This document shows positions 14,274-26,980 of a stretch of DNA of 64,000 nucleotides, piece after piece (position 1 is the stretch's first letter; each line of letters begins with the position of its first letter). The translations under genes and the position numbers were made by a program. The notes beneath the pieces were generated by a model. That model ran no database searches. It saw only the letters and a list, made by a program, of their open reading frames with translations, and had not been told where the DNA came from. Source of the DNA: Formicarius rufipectus (Eukaryota > Chordata > Aves > Passeriformes > Formicariidae). The DNA lies in NCBI GenBank assembly GCA_013399695.1, contig VXAU01000197.1:964303-1028302 (forward strand), given 5' to 3'.

Positions 14274-14636
14274 ATCACTATACAGTGCAAGGCCTCCAGA
14301 GTACTGAAGGACAATCCCCAACAGCCAGAAGGGCAGGGACACTTTGGGCACTGCTGCAATATAATCCACACACAGACTTTGTAACTTAGATCCAGGAATT
14401 CCTATCCCATCTTGGATTTAATGAAATGCTTTCACTTGGTTCATCCAATTTAAAGAATCACAGGAGCATTTGTTGTTCAGTTGGACAGCTCATTTTATCA
14501 TGTTAGACAACAATACAAGGGCTACACAAATCCATTTATCAGCAAGGAGGAAACTACACCTAATTACTTGCAACTAACACTCCCCATGCCTGAATTTGTG
14601 TATCCCAACTATTCCAGTTAGGTCAGCTGGCTGCTG

Positions 14637-14651
14637 AAAAAAAAAAAAAAA
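14637..14651. repeat. A15 homopolymer with short GA extension
   Basis: Fifteen A followed by gagagaaag. Simple sequence. Confidence 0.9.
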
Positions 14652-15925
14652 GAGAGAAAGTCTGATAGGGCAGATCAGCAGCATAGCCACAGTAAAACTG
14701 GTGGTTAATGCTAACCCTAAATTAGACAAAGGCCTTTTTAAAGTGTCACCACTGATTTTTTATTTTTTTTAAATATTAACTTTCCTGGACTGAAGATACC
14801 AATACAACTCCCATTGTTGGCATTACAGTTGGGAAACCAGCTAGGAGGTTGGAGAAGCCTTCTGGGAGCCTGGTCTTGGCAGACGAGTGCTCACAAACCT
14901 TGCAGAACTCCAGCAAAATCAAAGGAGTTTGAGTTTCATGTTGAGTAACTGACAGCAAGGGTTCAGAAACCCCACAGCTTATCATGGACCATCATCTTCT
15001 GGGGTGTGTTAGTGCTGTCATCTGTCTGCTGGCATCAGCCAGGCTCTCTTTGTTACAGGAATCTGGTACCCTCCAAGAGGCTTTTTCCTGCTTGGTTGTG
15101 CTGAGCCTGAGCAGAGGCACAGACTGAGCTGAGCCCCCAACGGGGAGCCCAGGGATTCTGAGCCAGCAGCTCCAGCAATGCCAGCAGCACCCCTGGCTGC
15201 CCCTGTGTTGCTCACAGGGGGGATCCAGGGTGCCCTGACGAGGCTCTGGGCACTGGGCAGGAAGGTGAAGCACATGTGGAAGATGGGGACATATTTAGGA
15301 TTTCCAAGTGTCAGGAGCTCCACAAACACAGATGCAAAGTCCTCTTTAGGCAAGACTTACCACAGTTTTAACTAGATATTTGTTGAGAGTGAAGAGTGCT
15401 GATAACTGCAGTATTTAAGCATTTTCATGCAACAGTCAGCAAAAACCGTCCTATTTTCATAACGCACAAAGAAATGAGGGAGTCCATTTTATTACCAAGG
15501 TTAATATGCACCTTTCTGCTATATGAAAAAGACTGAGATCAGAATATAAAGAGGTGGTATATAATTTTAAAAAGGGGGGTTTATTTTTTTTTCCAGGAGC
15601 TGGAAGTGGTACATGTTATCCAAGACTTACATAAGGAGTCTCATGTGACTCCGTGGTTGTTGCAGAAAAACCCTGCAACCAAATCTGGTTTCGGATAACT
15701 TCAAACATTAGCTCTGTATTTGGAGCTTTTCAGCTGCTCATCAAATAAACAGACTTAATTTCATCAGGTCTGAGTGAATGCAGGAAGCAACTTCATTTCC
15801 CACTCAGATTCCAGGCTCTGTCTTTGGCAATTTTTGAAGTCCCCTTCTCTTTCAGAGAAGCATTAGGATTCAGTGACCTGTGCTTTGGGAAAACTGTGGG
15901 TGGGTTTCAAGTTAAATGCACAAAT

Positions 15926-15950
15926 CATTTCAAAGCATTTCAAAGCATTT
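15926..15950. repeat. 10-bp tandem repeat, 2.5 copies
   Basis: The unit caaagcattt is repeated exactly after a partial copy (catttcaaagcatttcaaag). Short simple duplication. Confidence 0.85.
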
Positions 15951-18900
15951 ATAACTTCACTTTCTACATCACTTTTCCCACAGGGATGAGAAAAAGGAGA
16001 TTTTAAGATAAAACTATGCATCCATAACACTAAATGGTTTCAGCATCTTAAACTGTAGTGAAGTTTCAGCTGAAATAAGGAGGCACAACTATGAAGTTTT
16101 AAAAGTCTTTAAAGACGTTTGTGTGCAGAATTCGTAGGGACCTCAGTAAATCATGAGGTTTCTCTTCAGGTCTCCATAAGCAGCTTTCTAGGAAAAAAAA
16201 AAAGAAAGGAATCCTTGTTTTACAAGTGCCAGGAGTGTTGATGGGAAAAGTATCAATCTTGACCAAATATGGTTTTTTCCATCCCTCACTTAACTCTCAG
16301 TCAAAAAAATCCAAAAATCTAGTAGAGACCCTGTGATACAGCCAAGAACACAGTGCCATGGGAAAAAAGGTCTGGAACCTGCTCCTGATCCAGCCTCCTC
16401 CCCAGGGAAATGCTGATCCACACCTGGACATTCACTCAACCTCAGAGGTTCTCGAGTTGCAGTGGGAACCTTTATGGAGGCCTGGGAACCTTCAGTGCTG
16501 ACCAATGGCCATGGCACTGCCCCTCAAAGACACTTGTGGAAAGCTCCTCACCTTGCTCTTCAGCCCTTCCCTGAGCTGCTGCTGGGACATGTGTCAGAGC
16601 CAGCATTCCACAGGAGATGCCAAATAATAAACATCATCACATCTGGCTTGCCTAAGTCAGTCAAAATACAGTCTGAGGTCACGACACACTTTTAGCTGGG
16701 AGGAAAAAAAACACCTACTGGGAATTCCTAAAAGACTGATTAACCTCCCAGAGTCTGGTCCCACCTAAGTACAAGTCAACAAGGGTTTAAAAAAGAATTA
16801 TGAACGCATAAAACAATCAGAACATCTCTGGAAGAGTACCCTTGAAATAAAACCTAAATTTCCTAAGAAAATGTACCGTTTCCATGGATGTGGTAATTCT
16901 GAATTTACTGTTTCCTTTACAGTTAATGACAAAAAAAAATCTCAATTATAAGAATAAAAGTAGCTTCTTTTGTAGACCCAGATACTATGACAGGTGTGTA
17001 AGAACAGGCTGCCATACCTAGATACATGTCATGTGATATATTTTTACAAGGTGGGAAAAATTTAAGACCATTCTTACTAAATATAGAGCACAACCAGGCA
17101 AGTACAAGGACAGTCACTTTTTAGCATATTTTTCATGTGGAGTACTTTGTCTGATTGAAATCTTCACAATTTAACAAGGAGGTTCTTTTATGCAAAACTT
17201 AATCTGCTTATCAGTTAAATCCAATCCCTCTTGTTAGAAACTTGACAGATAACCAGGCCCTGCAATTTTACAATAATGCATTTTAACATATTCTACAGCC
17301 CAAGACAGATTATCTTACACTTTGTGTTAAAAATAGACCTGTGTGATATTAATCTTTCGGTTGTGCAGCAGCACAGATCTCGCTGCTGACCTTGCCATTG
17401 TTACCATAACATGTCAGTCCTCAGACCTTCTCCCTGCTGAGAGTCCAACTGATGCCACTGGTTTGCTCAAAACAGACACAGAAGAAACCACACTTTTCCC
17501 TCCACAAGGTAATAGGTAAACGTACTCCAGAAGAGTCATTCAAGGGACTAAACAGCATTTCTCCTAGAGACATACCACGTGGAATTAAATTTTCAGGCAA
17601 TCACCATCAGGTATCTTCAGGAACTCCTGGGTAGTTTTTATCCTCACAACAGGCAAGGACTTGGCACATCCTTCTCTTCCTGCTCAGCCCAGCCCCTCTG
17701 ATGCATCTTCCTTCTAAACCAGTGTACACTGTCACCAACTCACAAACAAAACACAGTTTTGTTTTAATCAGACTAGAATTTTTTTCACCAAACAGTATAA
17801 AAGCTTAAAGTTCAGATCAAAAAACCAACTACAAATTCTCCTCTCTCTTGAGTAACACTATTTATCCCCATAAAATTTTCTCATTTCAAATGCCATCAAA
17901 AGCATTTTAAAAAGGTTTCGCAGGTCATTCACCCTGGTTTTATAGACAAGAAGTCTGCAAGATTCTGACCAGAACCACTGCTCTTGGATCAGTAACCACC
18001 AAAATCTGAAAGTTTAAGAAACTACTTGGTCAAGAAAATTATTCCATTGTGCAGTAAAACTAAACAGGGCTGGTTTAGGTCTGGACTTCATGTGAAACCT
18101 ACTGCAGGCTTTAAATCCTGTTTATGCTGGTCAAGTCTTCTCCTTCACAATAGGAAAGTACAGAAAGGACATTTGTACCAAGAAATGCTTTCTCATTTGA
18201 GTTGCTTAGAAAAAGGAATCCACACTATAAGACTGTACAGTTTCTTAAAAGAATAAGCTTGTATTTTCAATTAATTTACTGAATGTGTGCTACCGCTGTA
18301 TGAAACCAATCCTTCTCTGTAATGACTGGCCAAATAAATCTTAACAGCTGAATTTGCAAATCAGTTTCTTTATGTCAACAGCTTCATCATGCCAATAAAT
18401 ACAGCAGTAAGCCAGGAGCAAGGATTCTCAGCCATCTCTGCTGTCACTTACCTGAGTAGAGCTACACAACTTGCCTCAAACCATCAGGCAAGATTTACAC
18501 TCAGCAGTCAAGAACAGAAAGGACCTAATGTATCACAGCTGTCATCAGGCAAAGGAGAAGAATCCAACATGTCTTGGGGGAAAGGACAGAAAAAGAAACA
18601 TTCCCTTCTGAATCACAGGAATACAACCCATAATCCTAGAACTTCGCAGTAAAGTGGCCAGCAAACCTTGAGGAAGTAACTCTGAATTCTGCATTAGTGA
18701 GGTCATTTCATGAAAGCTTACCATGTTTCTCCAAACAGAGATAGTTAAACACAACTGCTGGCTCTGAGCTGTGTTTGAATGGATGGGCGAGTGGAGGGGT
18801 TATTATCCTACCACTGAAATTAAGCATCTCACCTTGAGCAACACAGACCATTGTGATATTCATGACAAGATGGGAACTGTTCCCTCAACACCACGTAAGC

Positions 18901-20960
18901 AGGTTTTAGCAGGGGTGTGTCAAAGTCTCACACTGAAACTCACCCGAGAACAAACTTTGGTATTTTAATCTCCTGCAGCAAATTAAGAGTTAATACTTAG
19001 TCTGGAAAAAGAGCCCTGAAACTGAAAAAACCTCCATTTTAAATAGCCCTAATCTATCAGCAGTAGACAGTCAAAATTCATTTTCATCTAAAAATGTCTT
19101 TCAGATTCTGTAAGTACCACACTATGCACATAAGCTATGGTACCTGTCACATCAAGAGCTGCTATTAATATTCCTGCAATTCCTTACTTTTATGTTCCAA
19201 TGGTATTGCCTCAAAGGCAGAGGGACTAAAGCACATTGGTACCCTGAATAAAGCCTTCTCCAGGGGCACAGGGTAGTACCATTACTTCGTGTGTGGAGCT
19301 AAGGCAACATGCTACATCCTACAGAGAAGGCAGAGATGAGCCAGTGCCGTGATCTCGTAGCTGATGTGTCCCAAGAACAGCTCACTGCCCTGACTGCTGC
19401 TCTGGAACCTGATGGAAGCCTCTGGAAGAGGCAGCACTGTGCTCACTCCTCTTTAGACACCTGAGCTAATAAAACACTGACATGGAAAGATGAACAGAAG
19501 AGAGGCACACAGCAGAAAACAAGCTGTCCTCCCAAGATGCATATTATAAATATGTGCATTTCCAAGTTCTCTAATTAGATTTGCAATTCTCCAACAAATG
19601 CAGGCTTAGCAGGACTTGCAAGAGGGGTGAAAAATCAAGTAAAACATAAAACAAAAAAAGGACACCTGAAACTGAAGGGATGAGAAGTCCAGGCTGCTTC
19701 TTTTTAGCACTTAAAGCAGAAGACCAACAGCTGTAGTGAAGCAAATTTAACTTAAATATTTTTAACCACTATCTGAAGCTTTACTTCAGATGGGGGAAGC
19801 TGCACAGAAGACAGACCAATAAGCTGTAAATTACATCTGCAAAGGACAGAGAAATGCCCCTCTGAAGAAACCAGGGTTTCTGGGTTCTGTGTCAGATAAT
19901 TTACCTTCAGATTAATTAGTCTGCCAGAGGAGATGGAGCTGCAGCAAACACCAAAGGGACTCTTCCAGGATACAATCAAATTTAGACCAGCTTATGAATA
20001 TACAGAGGGTAAACTTCTTGTATCTTCAACCCACACACATTACTGAAGAATTCTAATGATTTCATGCTTGTACAGCTCTCTCCAGGATCCTAGTTGGGAG
20101 TGCTCAGGAGAAAAAAAAGCCCTACCTTTGAGTGCCAGATGGTTATGCCATGGCTCACTGGCACGCTCATGCTTCTGACAACCTGCCCGTGCTGCCTACC
20201 TGCCCCTGAACAACCATCTTCTCCAAGTCAAATGTAGCCAGGTACTCCAGTCAGCTCTCCCTTACAAAACCAGATCTGTCCATCTGCTCAGGAGCAAAAA
20301 TTGCCACCAATTCAGAAGACCTGAAGTGTAATCCGAGTTCACTCAGCGTGCTAAAGCACTGCTGGAAAGACAAGCAGCACTGCTGCTGTGGCTGAGCCCC
20401 CCAAAGCCACCCCCTGCAGCAGCACCAGAGCACTCTGCACCTGACCCTTCTGTGTGCTCCCAGGTGAGGAGGGGCTGCTTTGCCCTCCAGGATCCAAAGG
20501 CACAGCCAGGGAAGTGTCTGACAGAGAGGACTGTGCTGCCCGTCACGAGCCCAGGTGCAGCCCTGTGGGTACAGCCCCACTGCAGGGATCCCACCCGGGG
20601 CGGCAGCCACGGCAAACACGCTGACCCCTGTTACTGCAGCAATACCACTGGGTGCTCTCCTCCTCCTGGGGCACACACAGCCAACTCCTGCAGGCTGCAG
20701 CACACAGCAGCAGTGAAAGAATTTACAGAGTTGTTTTATTTATCTTTAGATTCCTCAGTTTATCTGGAAAGGAAATTTGAATTGATGTTGTCAGCTGCAT
20801 TTTCCAAAAATAGTGCACTGTGTCAGGCGTGTTGTGTACATTAAATAAACATGTGTACAGTTCACTAAGTTATTCACTGCTCAGGGCTGAAGGTCTCTTT
20901 TCAGAAAGCAGAATTGAATATATAGAATGTATACAGAAAGATTATTCTATTGAGTTAAAG

Positions 20961-20978
20961 GTTGGAATAACTTCCAAC
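20961..20978. other. Perfect 7-bp-arm hairpin
   Basis: GTTGGAA and TTCCAAC flank taac. The words resemble pieces of a CR1 tail (ggttggaa, cttccaac), but the arrangement is inverted and no flanking CR1 is visible. Confidence 0.7.
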
Positions 20979-21586
20979 ACCTATTATAACAGAGGTATGT
21001 ACCTTACAGCTATTTTCCACTGTACACTAACTAGAAAAGTCAAGTGCACTGGTAAAATCAGAACTCTCCCTATCCCCTATCCTACTAAAATATAATTTAT
21101 TAGAGGAAATCAATACTTCACATCCTGCTCTTTTTCCTAGGTAAAAGGAATAGAAGTAATGACAACATTCTGAAGTGTGAAGTAAAAAGGTTTGTTCCAT
21201 GTAACATTAAAGCACTTTACAGTGCAGTAATACACAGGTAACAGCACTGTGCAGTTCCAGGCAGATCAGGTGAGCTGGTACCATTTCAGTAGGATACTGA
21301 AGTGTGTACCTAAATCCCATCCCCTGCTACAGGAACTAGAGTACATGCCTGAGGTCAGACACATACCTTCACTGGAGAAGAGTATTCACCCAAGAATATC
21401 AAACCCAAATTATTTACCTATACCCACCCTCCTGAAATAGTCATTTCCAATACCTGTATTGGGTAAACTGCCATAGAATTACAAAATGGCACCTGAAATC
21501 TTTTGGACAACTTCTCATGTTTACAAGCACAAACCTGAAAGCAAAATTTGGTTCTCAGATCTTATCAAGATGTAAAAACCACTCAC

Positions 21587-21737
21587 AGAAGACTTCCTGC
21601 AGCACAGGCTTGACGTCTGCTCTGACAAAACACCTTGCTGCTGCTCTAACTTCCAGCAGAGATTCCATTTCCTTGGCTGGGATACACAACCCACATCCTT
21701 CCTGCTCATTCAGTAGAGCAATTCTTTGAGTCCTGCC
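21587..21737 (-). CDS. Candidate exon D (151 nt), not in phase with exon C
   Basis: Within a GC-rich block the minus strand has an open stretch ending at a good donor, GTCTTCT|gtgagt. With the acceptor gggctgag|GGCAGG it has 50 codons plus one base, including RTQRIALLNEQEG and later EMESLLEVRAAARCF and DVKPVLQEVF. The composition is helix-like. It enters in phase 0, so it could follow exon B, but it leaves in phase 1, whereas exon C enters in phase 0, so another exon would be needed between them. A different acceptor (agggcag|GACTCA) would change the entry phase to 2. GC-rich DNA gives long chance frames, so this call is weak. Confidence 0.22.
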
Positions 21738-24700
21738 CTCAGCCCAGCAGCTGTCACCAGGAACCCCAGCCCTGTGGACACAGCAGTAGAAAGCAGCACA
21801 GTCACACGAGCACAGGTGTCTGCACTGCCCACCTGGCCCAGCCTCAGAGCAGCCAAAGCACACCAGCCACTTCTGCCTGCTTGGGACAGGTCAGAAGGCA
21901 GAATAACCTCCCCCTAACTGGTACCTGCCAACACCAACCACTGAACTTCCAAAGCAGAGGAGAGAATAGGAGACAAGGCTGACCAGTCCCTGCTCCTGCC
22001 TGGCACAGACCAGCACAGCTCCCAGTCACACCATGGTCCCACCTGTGCTCCTTCCCAGCTCTGCTGCTCCTGGAGAACAACCTGCTTGATTTTCAGGAGG
22101 TGACAAGCAGAGGCACAGTGTGACAGAGGCTCCTCCACAGAGCCACCTCCCAGCAGGACACAGGAAGGACACACTGGCTCTCCCAACATCCTGCTCCCAG
22201 CACTGGCCAGAGTGGACACCAGGGATGTGCTGATGAGGTGAAGGTACCTGTGTGGCTTGGTTCATGTTCAGAGGGGACAGAAAGCCTCATTGCTGGTGCA
22301 AATACACCCTTAAGGCTTTGTTCCCAGCACCTTGCCCTGAGCAAGAGCAAGTCCTGTGTAGCAAGTAATTAATACCCTAAGGGAAACTGCAGTGGATCCA
22401 TCACAGTTCTGCTCTGCATTTCCCTCATTAACACCAACTTCCACTGACTGTCAGGCAGTGGATAAGCAGTTCCAATATTCCCATGTTTCTAAGAGACAAG
22501 GAACCAATAGAAGAGTCTTGATTGTGCCTGGCTAGACATAATTAAGCATTGCCCAGACAAACAGAGACCCAGGTCATCAAGCCAAGATAAGATAATTTTT
22601 GATTCCAGCACTGTGGAAACATCCTGCCTTCACTAGTTAGTTATACAAAAGCCAAATGGAAATCCTGTTAACTAAGCTTCACAGCAAATTCAAGTGCTTA
22701 TATCTGCACTGGATTACAGCTGCTTCAAAAACTGAGGAACAGTGTGGCACATGTAATTGTATTAAATCACTAACAATTCATTTGGACACTGTGCAGGGTG
22801 GGAGTTTCAAACAAAAACCAAAAAAAGTTAGGTCAAAGCCTGATCTTCACTTGTTTTCTGAGAATCCTAAACCACATCAGAACAAAAACAACCCAAGACC
22901 TTTACACCTTCAACATAATACATAAAATAAGACTAGCACTAGACTTGGCTGCTGCATGGGACAACAACCAGTGCTATTGACAGTTCAGGTCCATGGGGGC
23001 TGACACAGGCACTCCTGGGTTGGGCCTGGGCAAGTGACAGCAGACAAAGGAATAAATCAGAGAACACCTGCAGTGAAGGCAAGGCACGTCCAGTGGATTT
23101 TGGAACAGTTCTTAGAACCTGCTGCTTCATTTAAGCATGATGAGTAGTTACATAATCACAGACGATGCAAATTAAGTTTCCCAGAAAGTCATATATGGGC
23201 AGTTTGACCAAAGTAAGTTATTACAATAAAAAATGAATTATGAAGATACTTTCTACAAAAACTTTCATGCTACTTGGCTTCCTTGCTAGTTAGCAGTTTT
23301 GCTTTGGAAAGATCAACACAAAAATAATGCCTGCAATATGTGTACAATTATGTGTCTTACTTAGAAGTGTCACCTCCACTGCAGCTGTGAGCACATCCAA
23401 AGCATTTATTACATAATGAATCCCCGAGTTCTCTTACATAACAAGTCCCTGAGTCCCAATCACATTAGTTACGTACTACACATATTTTTTCCACATAACT
23501 GCACACCTGACATTTGAAAAATCTGACTGAAATTATCTTATAGCCATCTTTATTTAAAAACACACACTGTGCTTTATGATTCTTTAAAATACACTCCATT
23601 TCCTCACTCCCTATTTTTTGTTATGCCTAATTTAAATTAGCTTATAAATCTTCTGTGTAGATTAGCTCATTTATGACATTCACATAAACCTGCTCACACA
23701 TACACATGATTAATGCATTCCAGAGAAAAAAAAATTTGCATAAAATTACCTCTGAATCTCCTGAAACACTGTGAGCCAATTACAAACATACTGCATGTCA
23801 AAATTAATACACACACACTGTCACCACAGCAAAGATATTATATTCCAAGAGAAGCTCATCCTTTCCTACTCTTTACTTTGTACCACTTAACATCTCACAA
23901 CTTCTCTTTTCAGACTCCAATATTCAGCATCTAATCCTGTCTCATATTCCAAACCACAAAATTTAATGTCAATTTAAGGGTAGGACCTGATCCTCAATGT
24001 CAGCTGGGATAGGAATACACACTGGTGATTTTGAAAAGGAGGAAAAATTTATGACACGATTTCCAAACCCAATTATGTCACAGAGTCACAATCAGAGCAG
24101 CAGTTTCAATAACATCCCAGGCACCACAAAATTTGGTCTCATAAATCACACTCCAGTTTAATGCATAATCTGATGACCATGCATCAAAATCATGTAACAA
24201 ACTTGGGCCATAACTTCAGTACTGCAACAGGTCCCCTCAACCAGCAGCCAGTGTGACCTTCAGAACAGGGCTAGATCATCACCCAGACACAAATCAATTT
24301 TGGAGGCAGGTGACTATGTACAGATGAACAGAACACAGTAAACCTAAATAGTAAGTTATGCACGAACACTTGATATTTTTAAAACATCATTAGTTTGTAA
24401 TTTTTTATTCATCAGGAAAAATTAATATTTGATTTGCCTTTCTTTCCTGGGAAATACTATAAGCACATACACACATTTTGGAAGAAAATTATAAAGCAGA
24501 TAGAAGAAAAAAATGATGTGCTAATTACAGGTTTAGAGATGCAAATATTTAGACACAATTGAAAATTTCAGGTAAGCATTGCCATATGGAGGAGTCAGAG
24601 CTGTTCCCAAAGTGATGTGCCATGTGCTGCTACACCAATGGCTCCAGTGTGGGTGGCACAACCTCCCGTCTGTTGTGGACACTGCATAAATACAGGTACA

Positions 24701-26469
24701 TATATATATATGCACATACAGACATCTCTAAAACCAGCTTTTCAAAGTAGCCACAGGATCTGGAAAGTTCAATCAGGAAGCTACTGAGAACCTATCTGAA
24801 GTCAGTAAAAATTCTTCATTACTCAAGTTCCATGGCTTACGGCATCGTGCCCAAGCAGTCAGAGATTGGGTCTCTCCTCTTCCCTTATGCCCAACCAAAA
24901 AATACAGTGCGTTCAGTCAAGACATAAAATAAAGCTGAAAATGCCTACAATTCACCGAAGGGTTAGAAATAGGTATAGAACAATTTGGCTGCTGCCCAAC
25001 TCAGGAACAAAAGATGTGCTGGAATTAAAACACCCCATTCAAACACTGTTAAACTTCAGGAAAGTTTCAATCCTATCCCCACAACTTCAACATAGTCAGT
25101 GGCCTTATGATTTAAACATGATTTAATTCTAAGATCTGCTTATCTGCAGACAGCTTCAAAGTCATGGAAAATCAGTAATTTAACACTACTTTAAAAAAAG
25201 ATTTTCTCTGACTACAGTCACTGTGTAATACAGCGTTCAAAAAAAGGAAGAGAAACCACACCTTGGTACATAATTAAAACAATACTCTAAGCTAATTTCT
25301 CTGCCATTTTAATATCACAATAGTAAAAGACCCAAGGAGCAGGCATTCAGGAACATGACATTCTTAGCAGAATCCTTTCTCTGGGCCTTCTGAGTCTATT
25401 TTTATGTAAATCTGCAAAGAAAACTAAGCCCAAGAGTACACATGGGAAAAAAGGCAAAGATGGAAATAAAGCTAGAAAATTTAGAATGCACATAACAGAG
25501 AACTGATTACAAGTTTTAGTTGGTAGCAAATACAACAAGCAAAATAATGATGTGATTGGATGTTAATCTTAAATTTGCACTGATTATAAGAGGTGTATTT
25601 TTCTAAATACCTCAGTGGCTAAATATAAGTCGTACTTCATCAAATAAATGCCTGCCTTTTAGGATGCAAGGATTTTTTTAATTGTCCTCCTCTCTAAAGG
25701 TGGCATTGTAAGCCAAGTTAGAGCAGGCTTGGTACACTGCAAGATGGTTTTAACACCATCCTGTAGCTAAACTTGTTTCTTACAAGAATCTAAATCACAA
25801 GCTCTTTGAAAGAAATGGACAGCACAGGGCATAGAGCAGAGAAAAGTGGCCTTCCAAAACCATGCTAACTGCAGTTCAAACCACCTGAGGGAAATACCTA
25901 CTAGACATTTATATATTATGTTATTACCAAGAAAGAAAAGCCAACTTACATTTAAATTGATAGCACAAGGTAATAAATTTGAGAATATTAATCCACTTTT
26001 GAACAGCAGCCTTTCAGAGCTTCTGATAAGGGGAGACAGGCATACAATTGCTGCCCAACAATAGTAAAAAGGAACTATAGCTTCAGGACAGAATACAGAG
26101 ACTAAATTTTAAATTCAGACTCAGAACATGTAAGCCACCCTTCGAGCCCCGCCAATCTCAACACCACTGCTGCCATATCAAGTTCCAACAGAAAATCCTA
26201 ATAAAAATATTTCTATCAAATACCACTTCCACAGAGAAGGCTTGCCAGAATCTATAAACTTAAACCCATAAAAATCTTTAAAATAGTATTAAAGGAGCTG
26301 TTTAGCCATCACTGCTATCCCTCTTCGTATTTTTCTCCTGTTTAAAAAAAGGCTTCATTAAAGATTCATACAGCATAAATGAAATGTGCAATGCTGCAGT
26401 GAATCAATGGAAGGGAGAGGAGGAGAACTCAGACCTCCTGGCTCGGGACCATTTCTCTCACTCAGGAGA

Positions 26470-26980
26470 CCACGTCTCTGGTTTCAGCACTCCTGGGCAG
26501 CCACTCAGCTTTCAATGAAGATCCCCAAATGAAGATTCCCAACACCTGCATTGTCCTTGGGCTGTCAGTCAGGTTCCTGCACAGCAGGGCCACCAGGACC
26601 AGCCTGGCCCGTGCCTTTAGGACAGATGTGCCCCAGGAGGCGAGCAGGGGGCTGAACATGGGACCCTCCAACAACCCCAAACCCTGGGACAGCAGCTCAG
26701 TCCCGGGGAACACACACCAGTGGGACACAGCCAGACACTGCCCCACCTCCCCACCAGGGATCTGGGCTGGGAGTTACAGAGACAGCCAAGCCTTGTCCAG
26801 CCCAGCCCCCACTTCCCAGAGACACCATCCAACAGCCCCCACTCACCTCTGTCCCCCCCAGCCCCAGCAGCTCCCAGGGTTCTCAGCCAGACCCTGCACC
26901 CCAGCTCAGTCACTGCTAAGTCAGGGGAGCCACAAGCCCCAGCCCTTCCCAGAGCTAAGCCTTTGGACAGGCACCTTCAG
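26470..26980. other. GC-rich island, no gene recognised
   Basis: A C/A-rich stretch with overlapping open frames of up to 162 codons on plus and 98 on minus. The plus products are Pro/Ser/His-rich low-complexity peptides. One consensus-like minus-strand donor (CAGAG|gtgagt near 26845) exists without a convincing acceptor. Treated as non-coding. Confidence 0.55.

Larger units (their letters stand above)
13261..20250. other. Non-coding DNA, nothing recognised
   Basis: AT-rich with A-runs, the 14.25-kb hairpin and a 10-bp repeat. A minus frame of 111 codons at 15018-15353 has no matching splice sites. A short plus-strand stretch at 17340-17410 keeps a few CpGs and could be conserved, but the evidence is thin. 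Confidence 0.55.
20251..22350. other. GC-rich block
   Basis: Compared with its AT-rich surroundings this 2-kb block is clearly GC-rich, though CpG-poor, which argues against a CpG-island promoter. It carries many overlapping frames on both strands without stops (for example 20251-20703 and 21914-22219 on minus), as expected from composition. Candidate exon D lies inside it. No transcription start or known gene is recognisable. Confidence 0.6.

Noticed and set aside
14452..14515. Possible ancient minus-oriented CR1 tail (agaatcacag, catttg, ttggac, atcatg)
   Set aside because: The words occur in the right order, but identity is too low and the diagnostic cttccaac/attctatg repeats are missing.
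18456..18509. Excellent minus-strand donor (CTCAG|gtaagt) with a fair acceptor about 50 nt upstream
   Set aside because: All three frames of the enclosed segment contain stops, so it cannot be a coding internal exon; a non-coding exon remains possible but unsupported.
20251..20703. 150-codon minus-strand Cys/Trp-rich frame
   Set aside because: Explained by GC-rich composition; other frames are also open and no domain is visible.
21350..21441. Minus-strand donor GTGAAG|gtatgt with an acceptor at tatttcag
   Set aside because: All three frames between the sites contain stop codons.
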